28,176 nt of DNA from contig JAQUAU010000007.1 of NCBI GenBank assembly GCA_028687085.1, forward strand, positions 1 through 28,176, given 5' to 3'. Below are positions 6,543 to 14,055 of this stretch, piece after piece. Origin of the DNA: Minisyncoccota bacterium (GTDB taxonomy: Bacteria; Patescibacteriota; Minisyncoccia; Phycocordibacterales; Phycocordibacteraceae). The position numbers were made by a program, and so were the translations under genes. Within the stretch, counting starts at the first letter, position 1. The number at the start of each line of letters is the position of its first letter. Under the pieces are notes generated by a model. It saw nothing but the letters and a program-made list of their open reading frames with translations. It had not been told where the DNA came from and did not search any database.

Positions 6543-7730
6543 CTAGGGATTGTTCACGACAATCGAGATCGTCGAGGGATCCTGGGGGAAGGCCTGGCGC
6601 CAGAAGGGGCGCAAGACGAGGACGGCGCGCTTGACCTCAGGGTAGTTGGTGAGCGCGACTTCGGCAGACGAACGGGTCTTGCCGCTTACGGCCGCCGCGA
6701 TACGGGTCGGATCTACCGTGTAGATAAGCGACGCCGTGCCGGCAAGCGTGAAGGAGAAGGAGGTCGCCTCGGCGTCGGGGAGGCCCTCTGAGGAGAGGAG
6801 GAGCTTGCTCGCCGGTGCAAGCGTGAGCGGCTCGCCGTTATACCCAAGACCAGTTACCGACGCCGCAATCGCCTTGGCGATTGTTGCATTCGGGAAGATG
6901 ACCGCCGTGATAGTGCCCTGCTCTTTCACCTCTACCATGCCGGTTGTTGACGAAGGCGCCACGCCCAAATCTTCATAGGTTGTCGTCGCGGCACCCTCGA
7001 GGAGCGAATAGCCGGATGGTATCTGCGTCGATAGGCTCGCGAGGAGGTCTGGTGCGAGAGCGGTTGATAGCGCGCTTCTCGTCTGCGCTTCAACAGCGGC
7101 ATCAACAACTGGAATAGTCCCTGAAGCGCCGCCGGTCATCGCGCTCACCGAGCGCGCATAGACAGCTGTCTCGAGCGGCGTACCGGCGAAGCCGGGGATT
7201 GTAAACGACGTTGCTCCAACGTTATACGAGCTCCCTGCCTGGTCGGCATAGACCTTTGTGCTCACACTGCCCGGCTTTGCCGACGTGCCAGAAGGCACTG
7301 TGACAGCCGTGTGGATGCGAAAGATGAGTCCGGCAGCGGTCGCAAAACGCGTGTTCGTGACGAGCCTCTGCGACTTAGATTGCGTATTGTAGATGGTGAT
7401 AGTGCCGGAGGCGGATGAATTTACCGTCTTGGTCCCGCTCCCTTTGACGCTCTGCGAGGCGATCTTCTGCGCGGTAATAATCTCAAAGGGCAGGTCGCCG
7501 GCGCTCTTAGTCGCAACAAAAGAACTCTGGACAGCGGCTGAAACGGTATTCGGCGTTACCTCAACCCGGGCAGACGAGAAGTAGAAGAGCGCGCCAATCG
7601 AGACGACGATGACCAAAGTGATAGCCCCGAGCGTAGCGAGGGGGAACCGGGGTCGCTCATGATGCCTCGGCGAGGCGATATCGGATTCTCTTCGGCGGGA
7701 CGGCGGGGTGATGTCATTTAGGGTACGCAT
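6543..7730 (-). CDS. Baseplate J/gp47-like membrane-anchored protein
   Basis: The protein has 395 residues. Residues 1-32 are charged and cytoplasmic, 33-53 are one transmembrane helix (LATLGAITLVIVVSIGALFY), and the rest is external. The external part contains ASGTITIYNTQSKSQRLV, AAGLIFRIHTAVTVPSGTSA, KVYADQAGSSYNVG and FTIPGFAGTP, the strand/loop pattern I associate with CPR proteins annotated as baseplate J family. No other tail or contractile-system gene is present, so a phage or injection role is not supported. It follows the actin-fold gene by 46 nt but has its own extended -10 (7739-7744), 8 nt before the ATG. A role in the cell envelope is plausible. Confidence 0.7.
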   Translation of the reverse strand: MRTLNDITPPSRRRESDIASPRHHERPRFPLATLGAITLVIVVSIGALFYFSSARVEVTPNTVSAAVQSSFVATKSAGDLPFEIITAQKIASQSVKGSGTKTVNSSASGTITIYNTQSKSQRLVTNTRFATAAGLIFRIHTAVTVPSGTSAKPGSVSTKVYADQAGSSYNVGATSFTIPGFAGTPLETAVYARSVSAMTGGASGTIPVVDAAVEAQTRSALSTALAPDLLASLSTQIPSGYSLLEGAATTTYEDLGVAPSSTTGMVEVKEQGTITAVIFPNATIAKAIAASVTGLGYNGEPLTLAPASKLLLSSEGLPDAEATSFSFTLAGTASLIYTVDPTRIAAAVSGKTRSSAEVALTNYPEVKRAVLVLRPFWRQAFPQDPSTISIVVNNP

Positions 7731-7738
7731 ATAGGTTT

Positions 7739-7744
7739 AGTATA
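7739..7744 (-). promoter_or_regulatory. Extended -10 (TGGTATACT) 8 nt before an ATG
   Basis: TATACT preceded by TGG on the minus strand lies exactly 8 nt upstream of the ATG at 7730. There is no Shine-Dalgarno, and the -35 region (ATTCGC) is weak, as expected for an extended -10 promoter. The transcript would begin at or next to the ATG. Confidence 0.6.
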
Positions 7745-7776
7745 CCAGTAGTGAGGGGTGTGCGAATAAGGAATGT

Positions 7777-8829
7777 TCACAGCTCTTTTTCAAGAGACGC
7801 ATACTGCACATAGAGCGCCATAAGCAGAAGCAGGAGGTCGGGAGAGGTCGGGGCGGTCTGGCGCACGAGCCCGCTCAAATGGCTCGCCAGCACCGAGACA
7901 ATCCTCGGCGGATTGTCTGAGAGCCACAACTTGCCCATGTGCGCCGTATCGAGAATGTCGCGCAGCGAGGCCGCTTCTTCTTCGCGCGCGAGCACAAATA
8001 TCGTTCGCGGCAGAGGATAGTGCCGCGCGAGTTCGGCGAGATTGGCTTCGATGCGTTCGAGCCACGATTCGGTAGTGTCGGCGCCTGAGACTTGGATTTC
8101 AGAAATGGAGACCACAAAGCTTTTGTGCATCAGCGCGATAGAGGTGTACGGTCCGGTCGCATCGAGTATGAGCGCATCGCGTTCGTGGGGAAATGCTTTT
8201 TGCAGCGCCTGATAGCGGAGCGACGGGCCCGCGATGGGCTCGATATGTTTCGTATGAAAGATCCCTCGCAACACCGACGTGATGCTCTCTGCGGCGTGCT
8301 TGTCGATAAACGAAGTGAGGACGACTATGGTCGCGCGGCGAGCCTCTTTGCCGTAGGGATTGCGCGTCTCGTAGCCGTTGAGGATCGTGCCGATGATGCT
8401 CTCATCAACGAGCACCTTCCCTTCGGTTGCGACGGCAGACTCCTTCAGCTTCGCTTCGACAAGGCTCCGAGTAAAAATGAAGGGCTGTTCGTCTTCAAAC
8501 TGTTCAGTGCGCACTAGGGTCGCCTGCCACGGCGAGTCTATCGCGACGATAATCGCGTCGGCGCTGCCGCTGCCGGCGACCTGACAGAGCAGCGGAGCGC
8601 CTTCGCGGATGAGCGTATCGCCAAGCACCTGAAGCGCCCGCAACATCGCCTTCTCTTGCGACTCGCCTGAGTGCATCTCGATAGGCAGGCGGCGCGTGTA
8701 GAGGATTGCCGGCAGCCCATTTTCTGCGTATCGCGCGTAGGCGCCTGCGACCGAGCTTGTACCGATCTCGATAAGTACGACCGACTTCTCTTCTTTCTTG
8801 CCGCTGAAGAGATCTGCGAAGAAACTCAT
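7777..8829 (-). CDS. Actin-fold ATPase-like protein (FtsA/PilM-like)
   Basis: The protein has 350 residues. VVLIEIGTSSVAGAYARY (about 18-35) fits the phosphate-1 loop of the actin/Hsp70/FtsA fold, and ALILDATGPYTSIALMHK (about 220-237) fits phosphate-2. Between them, residues about 60-190 could hold an SHS2-type insertion. There are no transmembrane segments. In type IV pilus and division systems such proteins sit under the membrane and hold a bitopic partner; here the next gene encodes a bitopic protein, which makes a PilM/PilN-like pairing attractive but unproven. No FtsZ or pilus genes are in the window. The gene begins at the alaS stop and has a possible -10 at 8836-8841. Confidence 0.6.
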   Translation of the reverse strand: MSFFADLFSGKKEEKSVVLIEIGTSSVAGAYARYAENGLPAILYTRRLPIEMHSGESQEKAMLRALQVLGDTLIREGAPLLCQVAGSGSADAIIVAIDSPWQATLVRTEQFEDEQPFIFTRSLVEAKLKESAVATEGKVLVDESIIGTILNGYETRNPYGKEARRATIVVLTSFIDKHAAESITSVLRGIFHTKHIEPIAGPSLRYQALQKAFPHERDALILDATGPYTSIALMHKSFVVSISEIQVSGADTTESWLERIEANLAELARHYPLPRTIFVLAREEEAASLRDILDTAHMGKLWLSDNPPRIVSVLASHLSGLVRQTAPTSPDLLLLLMALYVQYASLEKEL

Positions 8830-8833
8830 TCGA

Positions 8834-10729
8834 TTATTGTAACACTGCTTTTATTCTTCGGACGCCGGCAGATGACGCTTCTTCTTTTACAATTTTGAAA
8901 TGCTTAGCGCCCTCGCCGAGCTCACTCGTGTTAGAGACGTGCGGGCCGCCGCAGAACTCTATCGAAAACGCGCTGTCGAGTGGCCCCACCGAATAGACCG
9001 AGACAGTGTCCGGATAGGTCGCGCCGAATTCGTGCTCGGCACCGAGCTTCTCGGCATCTTCTTTCTTCATGTCGGTGCGGATGACCGGGATGTCTTCAGC
9101 AATCTTCTCGTTCACTATCTTTTCTACTTCGGCCTTCTGTTCCGGCGTCATCTTAGCTCCATAGGAGAAGTCGATGCGCAGGCGCTCGCTCGTGATATTG
9201 CTCCCGCGCTGGTGCACGTCTTTCCCAAGCACCATCTGAAGCGCCTTCAGAAGGAGGTGGTGCGCAGTGTGATACCGGACCGTCTGTTCGGCATGGTCGG
9301 CGAGCCCTCCCGCGAACTTCTGCGCCGCTCCTGCGCGCGAGAGCGCCTGATGCTCCTCCATCTTCGCCTTCACTACGTCCATGTCGAGTGCAATGTCGCG
9401 CTCTTTCGCAATCTCTTCGGTGAGCTCAACCGGGAATCCGTAGGTCGTGAAGAGCATGAAGGCGTCGATATTCCTGCCCATCTTCTCGAGCTCGTGCTGG
9501 CCTTGTGCGAGCGTCTTCCTAAATTGCGCTTCTTCTTTCGCAAGTTCTTCACTAATCTTTACCTTTGCTTCTCCGACAAAAGGATACTGCTCGGCATATC
9601 CATCAGCGTAGCTCTTTGCCACTTCAGGCAGAATAGCGTCCTTGATGCCAAGTCTGTCTATCTCGCGTATCGCGCGGCGAATAAGCCGTCGAAGAATGTA
9701 ACCCTGCTCGGTGTTGCCCGGACGCACTCCTGAGGCGATGATGAACGATGCTGCGCGAACATGGTCAAGGACAATGCGGAACGAGCGTATGGTCTCGTCT
9801 GAGTCGGTGTACGACTTGCCCGAACGTGTCTCGAGCACGCTCCGAGCGCCCGCAAAGATATCGGTCACATAGAGATCTGAGGTATCGAGCGTCGTCGCCG
9901 TCAGGCGTTCCAATCCGCCCCCGAAATCCACATTCTTTTTTGGCAATTCTTTGAATGCCGCCTGCTCTGAGCTTGTCGAAGGGTCAGCCTGCTTCATGTA
10001 CTGCATAAAGACTGAGTTGCAGATTTCGACGAAGCGCCCGCAATCGCAATTGGGGTGGCAAGCATCCCCGAATTTCTTATCGTGCGGCGTGCCGAAGTCG
10101 TAAAAGACTTCCGAGTCTGGCCCGCCAATCTCACCTGCCGGCATCTTGGCCGGTACGCCTGCGCGGCTCCACCAATTCTTCTTCGCGCCGTAGGAGAAGA
10201 TGCGGCCGCCCTGCATACCAACCTTACCTCCGTGCTCTTCGGTACCAAGCTTTACAAAAGTCGTGTCGACACCCTTCTTCTCGAACAGCTTCTTCCATAT
10301 CTCGACCGACTCCGTGTCAGCTTCCATACCAGACTCGGCATCACCATCAAAAACGGTGACATAGAGCTTTCTTGGATCAAACCCGAGTCCGTATTCTGTC
10401 GATGTTAGAAATTCAAATATCCACGGGAGTTGTTCCTGTTTGAAGTAATCACCCAAGGACCAGTTGCCAAGCATCTCAAAAAAAGTCAAATGACGATTGT
10501 CGCCCACTTCTTCGATATCTCCTGTACGAATAGCCATCTGTGAGTCGACGAGCCGGTTCCCTTTTGGGTGCGGCTGACCGAGAAGGTACGGCACCAGGGG
10601 CTGCATCCCGCTACTCGTGAAGAGCGTGGTCGGGTCGTTCTCGGGCACAATTGCTGCGCTCGGAATCACCGCGTGTCCCCGCTTCGCAAAAAACTCTAAG
10701 TAGCGCTTGCGTACCTCTGAGACCTGCAT
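8834..10729 (-). CDS. alaS: Alanyl-tRNA synthetase lacking the C-terminal domain
   Basis: Charges tRNA-Ala. I chose the ATG at 10729 (MQVSEVRKRYLEFF), which matches the family N-terminus, over the ATG at 10747; the protein then has 631 residues. Class II core motifs are visible: TTLFTSSGMQPLVPYLLG, HLTFFEMLGNWSLGDYF and VDFGGGLERL. The editing domain has the zinc-type motifs HTAHH and CGGPHVSN. The protein ends right after this domain (SSAGVRRIKAVLQ), so the coiled coil and C-Ala domain of the usual 870-residue enzyme are absent. Around residues 248-256 a nine-residue insertion (DPSTSSEQA) comes from a short repeat flanked by direct repeats (9960-9993). It is divergent from the M13 peptidase gene. 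Confidence 0.95.
   Translation of the reverse strand: MQVSEVRKRYLEFFAKRGHAVIPSAAIVPENDPTTLFTSSGMQPLVPYLLGQPHPKGNRLVDSQMAIRTGDIEEVGDNRHLTFFEMLGNWSLGDYFKQEQLPWIFEFLTSTEYGLGFDPRKLYVTVFDGDAESGMEADTESVEIWKKLFEKKGVDTTFVKLGTEEHGGKVGMQGGRIFSYGAKKNWWSRAGVPAKMPAGEIGGPDSEVFYDFGTPHDKKFGDACHPNCDCGRFVEICNSVFMQYMKQADPSTSSEQAAFKELPKKNVDFGGGLERLTATTLDTSDLYVTDIFAGARSVLETRSGKSYTDSDETIRSFRIVLDHVRAASFIIASGVRPGNTEQGYILRRLIRRAIREIDRLGIKDAILPEVAKSYADGYAEQYPFVGEAKVKISEELAKEEAQFRKTLAQGQHELEKMGRNIDAFMLFTTYGFPVELTEEIAKERDIALDMDVVKAKMEEHQALSRAGAAQKFAGGLADHAEQTVRYHTAHHLLLKALQMVLGKDVHQRGSNITSERLRIDFSYGAKMTPEQKAEVEKIVNEKIAEDIPVIRTDMKKEDAEKLGAEHEFGATYPDTVSVYSVGPLDSAFSIEFCGGPHVSNTSELGEGAKHFKIVKEEASSAGVRRIKAVLQ
8836..8841 (-). 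promoter_or_regulatory. Possible -10 (TGTTACAAT) overlapping the alaS stop
   Basis: On the minus strand TACAAT preceded by TGT lies 6 nt before the ATG at 8829 and overlaps the last codons of alaS. No Shine-Dalgarno is present. It fits the leaderless spacing of other genes here but is weaker than those. Confidence 0.4.
9960..9993. repeat. In-frame short repeat in alaS with 7-bp direct repeats
   Basis: GCCTGCT (9960-9966) and GCCTGCT (9987-9993) flank a 20-bp core CTGAGCTTGTCGAAGGGTCA. The repeat-to-repeat distance is 27 nt, exactly nine codons. The core resembles the TTCGACAAGCTCAG short interspersed repeat that I recall from many environmental bacterial genomes. It replaces or extends a surface loop before the DFGGGLERL motif of AlaRS. 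Similar bases occur at the stop of the 27407-27637 gene. Confidence 0.75.
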
Positions 10730-10762
10730 ATGGGAAAAAGATAGCATGAGACACAGGATTCA

Positions 10763-10768
10763 TATACT
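10763..10768 (+). promoter_or_regulatory. -10 box TATACT 8 nt before the M13 peptidase ATG
   Basis: TATACT lies on the plus strand in the 47-bp divergent gap between alaS and the peptidase gene, and ends 8 nt before the ATG at 10777. No Shine-Dalgarno follows. The -35 position falls inside the alaS 5' region and is not consensus. Confidence 0.55.
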
Positions 10769-10776
10769 ATGCGTCT

Positions 10777-12741
10777 ATGAAAAAAGATTGGGGATTTGAT
10801 GCGCGAGATATTGATACTAAGGTCCGACCTCAGGACGACTTCTATCACTATGCAAATGGTGGATGGCTCGCGAAGAACCCGATTCCGCCGCACGAGTCGC
10901 GCTGGGGCTCATTTGTGATGCTCCGCTACGATACCGAGAAGAAACTTCGTACTCTCGTGACGAAAGTAGAAAAGATGAAAAAAATTGCAGTCGGTAGCCC
11001 AGAACAATTCGTGCGCGATTACTATCGTTCGGGGCTCGATATGCAGAAGCGCAATGCGCTCGGCATGAAGCCGCTCCAGCCGTGGCTCTCGCGCATCGAG
11101 AAAATTCGCGATGTCTCTTCGCTCGTTACGACACTCGCGCACCTCGAGAAGATCGGCGGCGGCGGACCCTGGGGTCTCGGTGTCGATCAGGACAATAAAG
11201 ACAGCACGCGCTACATCGTCTACCTCCACCAGAGCGGACTCGGTCTCCCCGATCGTGATTACTACCTAAAGGATGATGCCGAGTCGAAGCGCGTGCGTGC
11301 GGCGTACCAGATGCACCTCGAGGCGATCTTCGTGCTCACGGGCAAGACAAAAAAAGAAGCCGAAAAAGATAGAGAAACGATACTGCGCATTGAAACGGAA
11401 CTCGCGAAGATATCCATGACGAAAGAGGACTTGCGCGATGTGGATAAGACTTATCACAAAATGCGCCTGCCGGCGCTCGCTCGCCTTGTTAAGAACGTTG
11501 ATTGGCATTCGTATTTTAAGATCGTCGGCGCGAAAGACGTGAAGGAGGTTGTCGTGATGCAGCCGGTGTTCTTGAAGACAGTAAGCAACATGCTCGCGAG
11601 CATATCCATAGAGGATTGGAAGACCTATCTCACTTGGCACCTGGTCGGCGGCTCGGCGAGCTATCTCTCAGCCAAGTTTGAGAAGCAGAACTTCGCCTTC
11701 TACGGGACGGTGCTCTCGGGAGTGAAGGTGATGAAGCCCTTGTGGCGGCGCGCACTCAGCGCCACCAACGGCGCACTCGGCGAAGCACTCGGCAAGCTCT
11801 ATGTGCTGGAATATTTCGGCCCTGAGGCAAAGAAGCGGATCGTGCAGGTGGTAGCCGATCTCTTCGAAGCCTACGAAAACCGCATCAAGAATCTCGACTG
11901 GATGAGTGCCGGGACGAAAAAGAAGGCAATCGTGAAGCTCCGTCAGATGACTCGCAAGCTCGGCTACCCCGATACCTGGAAGAGCTACAAGGGGCTCATC
12001 ATCAAGCCCGATGACTACTTCGGCAACGCTATCCGCACGATAGAGCTCGAACACAAGCGCGTGATGCGCCGCCTCAAAAAGCCGGTCGACCGTAAGGAGT
12101 GGTTCATGTCGCCTCAGACGGTAAACGCGTATTGCAGCTTCGGCCTCAACGACGTCGTCTTCCCCGCCGCTATCCTCCAGCCGCCCTTCTTTTCAAAAGA
12201 CGCTGACGACGCACTCAACTATGGCGGGATTGGCGCGGTGATCGGGCACGAGATTACCCACGGCTTCGATGACCAGGGTGCGAAGTTCGACGGCAAGGGC
12301 AACCGAAAGACCTGGTGGACAAAAGAGGATCAGAAGCGCTTTGACGCGAAGGCCAAGGTGCTCGTGAAGCAGTTTAACGAATACAAAGTGGCCGGTGGGC
12401 TCAAGGTGAACGGCCAGCTTACGCTTGGTGAGAATATCGCCGACCTCGGCGGCGCCTCAATAGCCTTTGACGCCTACCAGCTCCGTCTGGCGAAAACTGG
12501 GCGCAGAGATATCGGCGGTTTCACCCCCGAACAGCGCTTCTTCCTCGGCTTCGGGCTCTTTGAGCGCGAGAATCGCCGCCCTGAGGCAGAGAAGTCGCAA
12601 GTGCTCACCGACCCGCATTCGCCCGGCCAATTCCGCATTAACGGCCCTGCTTCGAACCTCCCCGAGTTCTATGAGGCATTCAATGTAAAAAAGGGCGACA
12701 AGCTCTACCGCCCTCCCGCCTCCCGCGCCAAAATCTGGTAA
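10777..12741 (+). CDS. pepO: M13 family zinc metallopeptidase (PepO/neprilysin-like)
   Basis: The protein has 654 residues, the normal family length, and is an oligopeptide-cleaving zinc endopeptidase. The catalytic HEITH motif is H491-E492-x-x-H495, the third zinc ligand and its partner are in GENIADLGG (E552, D556), and the substrate-binding NAYCSFGLNDVVFPAAILQP precedes them (NAYY in most members, here NAYC). The N-terminal M13_N domain starts with DDFYHYANGGWL, and the C-terminus ends AKIW as in bacterial PepO. There is no signal peptide or membrane anchor, so it is probably cytoplasmic, unlike animal neprilysin. It is the only confident plus-strand gene in the window. A likely role is peptide catabolism in a host-dependent cell; that is inference. 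Confidence 0.95.
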   Translation: MKKDWGFDARDIDTKVRPQDDFYHYANGGWLAKNPIPPHESRWGSFVMLRYDTEKKLRTLVTKVEKMKKIAVGSPEQFVRDYYRSGLDMQKRNALGMKPLQPWLSRIEKIRDVSSLVTTLAHLEKIGGGGPWGLGVDQDNKDSTRYIVYLHQSGLGLPDRDYYLKDDAESKRVRAAYQMHLEAIFVLTGKTKKEAEKDRETILRIETELAKISMTKEDLRDVDKTYHKMRLPALARLVKNVDWHSYFKIVGAKDVKEVVVMQPVFLKTVSNMLASISIEDWKTYLTWHLVGGSASYLSAKFEKQNFAFYGTVLSGVKVMKPLWRRALSATNGALGEALGKLYVLEYFGPEAKKRIVQVVADLFEAYENRIKNLDWMSAGTKKKAIVKLRQMTRKLGYPDTWKSYKGLIIKPDDYFGNAIRTIELEHKRVMRRLKKPVDRKEWFMSPQTVNAYCSFGLNDVVFPAAILQPPFFSKDADDALNYGGIGAVIGHEITHGFDDQGAKFDGKGNRKTWWTKEDQKRFDAKAKVLVKQFNEYKVAGGLKVNGQLTLGENIADLGGASIAFDAYQLRLAKTGRRDIGGFTPEQRFFLGFGLFERENRRPEAEKSQVLTDPHSPGQFRINGPASNLPEFYEAFNVKKGDKLYRPPASRAKIW

Positions 12742-12742
12742 A

Positions 12743-12769
12743 AAGTTAGGGCACGCCGTGTCCTAACTT
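12743..12769 (-). terminator. Stem-loop between convergent genes, T-run on the minus strand
   Basis: AAGTTAGGGCACG pairs with CGTGTCCTAACTT around one C, with a single wobble. On the minus strand it is followed by TTTTTACC, a good terminator for the HTH gene at 12828-13250. On the plus strand it directly follows the peptidase stop but lacks a T-tract, so it may terminate that gene less efficiently. Confidence 0.7.
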
Positions 12770-12783
12770 GTGGTAAATAAAAC

Positions 12784-12809
12784 ACCGCGGAAGTTTTACC
12801 CTCCGCGGT
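12784..12809 (-). terminator. Second terminator stem-loop of the HTH gene
   Basis: ACCGCGG/CCGCGGT stem with a 12-base loop, followed on the minus strand by TGTTTTATTT. It lies 18 nt after the HTH gene stop and precedes the stem-loop at 12743-12769, so two terminators stand in tandem between the convergent genes. Confidence 0.7.
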
Positions 12810-12827
12810 CCCAGACAAACCTCGCGA

Positions 12828-13250
12828 TTACCTTGAAAGGTCAAGGAGAAAATCGGCAATCTTCAACCGAATCCTCACATTTTCACGAAATGTCTTTCGA
12901 GAGACGATTTTCCGAATTTCCTGATGAACCCACAAGAAGTGATAATGAGCAATGTAGTGGCCAATACTCTTTTTGATCTTGTTGTAGTGAGGGGTCACTT
13001 GTTTTGCAGGAACCTCTACCATCTCGTAGAAATGTTCTATCGCGGACGTAGTGTCTTTACGTCCACTGACGATGCTCACCATAGTCCAAATGTGCATCGG
13101 CCGGGGCAATGTCTTGTCGTTCAACCATTGGGAAATTGCCGCTGGTGAGACACTCAATATTTTCGCCCAGTCTTTTTGATTTATTCCAGAAGCTTTAATC
13201 AGCTCTCTCAGCGTCTGCGCGAGCAGACTCACTTTTGATCTTTCTTTCAT
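12828..13250 (-). CDS. Small HTH (Xre-type) transcriptional regulator
   Basis: The protein has 140 residues. Residues 7-65 form a helix-turn-helix of the Cro/CI type (LAQTLRELIKASGINQKDWA then ILSVSPAAISQWLNDKTLPR). The C-terminal half is helical and basic (HYNKIKKSIGHYIAHYHFLW) and matches no domain I know; it may dimerise or bind a ligand. A strong AAGGAAGGAA Shine-Dalgarno, a promoter (13301-13329) and two terminators make it a self-contained unit. Two direct repeats of TCATGACTGYTCC lie over its start codon and transcription start, suggesting autorepression. Lower G+C than its neighbours hints at acquisition. No toxin partner is adjacent. Confidence 0.85.
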   Translation of the reverse strand: MKERSKVSLLAQTLRELIKASGINQKDWAKILSVSPAAISQWLNDKTLPRPMHIWTMVSIVSGRKDTTSAIEHFYEMVEVPAKQVTPHYNKIKKSIGHYIAHYHFLWVHQEIRKIVSRKTFRENVRIRLKIADFLLDLSR

Positions 13251-13293
13251 GACTGTTCCTTCCTTCGGCTGCTACATTAATCATGACTGCTCC
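13247..13293. promoter_or_regulatory. Direct repeats TCATGACTGYTCC, candidate autoregulatory operator
   Basis: Copies at 13247-13259 and 13281-13293 differ at one base and are 34 bp apart (start to start), close to three helical turns. One covers the HTH gene start codon and the other the predicted transcription start. This is a typical arrangement for self-repression by an Xre-type regulator; binding is inferred. Confidence 0.45.
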
Positions 13294-13300
13294 TGGCGGA

Positions 13301-13329
13301 ATTATACCACGTGACAACTAATCTGTACA
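13301..13329 (-). promoter_or_regulatory. Promoter of the HTH regulator gene
   Basis: On the minus strand TGTACA (13324-13329) is 17 nt from TATAAT (13301-13306), which is preceded by TGG as an extended -10. The predicted start is near 13294, giving a leader of about 43 nt that contains the Shine-Dalgarno. The -35 box touches the palindrome at 13329-13368. Confidence 0.75.
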
Positions 13330-13368
13330 TGTTCCCTTATTTAGACGACCGTCAATTTAAGGGAACAT
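13329..13368. repeat. Inverted repeat with GACGACCGTC loop core
   Basis: Perfect 11-bp arms ATGTTCCCTTA/TAAGGGAACAT enclose an 18-nt loop with GACGACCGTC at 13344-13353. The same ten-base core sits in the loop of the unrelated-arm palindrome at 25318-25355. It lies 12 nt downstream of the ung stop and abuts the HTH promoter; there is no T-tract to make it a standard terminator. Confidence 0.7.
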
Positions 13369-13380
13369 TTGGCGTATGAA

Positions 13381-14055
13381 TTAGCGCCAATCGATGGGAG
13401 TTGAGTTGTGGGAAAGGAGATAGTCGTTTGCACGACTGAAATGCCGAGAACCGAAGAAGCCTGAATATGCGGAGAAGGGAGAGGGGTGAGGCGCTTCGAG
13501 CACCAGGTGCTTGCTGCGGTCGATGTGCGCACCCTTCGCCTTCGCGTAGTTTCCCCAAAGCATAAAGACGAGGTGTTCGCGCTCTTCTGAGAGTGCCTTG
13601 ATAACTGCATCGGTAAACTGCTCCCAGCCCTTCTCCTGATGCGAACCGGCTTGATGTGCGCGGACAGTGAGCGTCGCATTTAGGAGCAAGACTCCTTGCT
13701 CTGCCCAACGCGTGAGATCGCCCTTCTTCGCTGAAGCTACGAAGGGCACAGCCATATCACTTTGAATTTCCTTAAAGATGTTTTGGAGCGATGGTGGGAG
13801 TTTCGTTCCCTCGTCGACCGCAAAGGCGAGACCGTTGGCCTGCCCTTCTCCGTGGTACGGATCTTGGCCGAGTATCACCACTTTTACTTTTTCAAATGGG
13901 CAAAGGTCAAATGCGTGGAAGATATTCTTGGGTGCCGGGTACACCTTCCCTTCCTGATATTCTTTTTTTACAAATGCCGTCAACTCCTCAAAATAGGATT
14001 TTTCAAACTCACCCGTTAGGTGTTCCGCCCACGACGGTTCAATCTTCACTTGCAT
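13381..14055 (-). CDS. ung: Uracil-DNA glycosylase, family 1
   Basis: The protein has 224 residues and removes uracil from DNA as the first step of base excision repair. Motif A is GQDPYHG (63-69, catalytic D65), the uracil pocket includes LLLNATLTVR (123-132), and the leucine-loop motif reads HPSPFSAYSGFFG (190-202). Residue F77 lies in the LAFAV segment that stacks on uracil. Length is normal. It is the last gene of the repair/nuclease run and overlaps the end of the methyltransferase gene by 10 bp. Confidence 0.97.
   Translation of the reverse strand: MQVKIEPSWAEHLTGEFEKSYFEELTAFVKKEYQEGKVYPAPKNIFHAFDLCPFEKVKVVILGQDPYHGEGQANGLAFAVDEGTKLPPSLQNIFKEIQSDMAVPFVASAKKGDLTRWAEQGVLLLNATLTVRAHQAGSHQEKGWEQFTDAVIKALSEEREHLVFMLWGNYAKAKGAHIDRSKHLVLEAPHPSPFSAYSGFFGSRHFSRANDYLLSHNSTPIDWR

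Noticed and set aside
6543..7730. Evidence for a phage tail or contractile injection system
   Set aside because: Only the baseplate-J-like pattern is present; there is no sheath, tube, spike or other phage gene in the window, and the protein is a bitopic membrane protein.
8900..9733. Plus-strand frame opposite alaS (277 codons)
   Set aside because: Antisense to the AlaRS editing region, with no family pattern.
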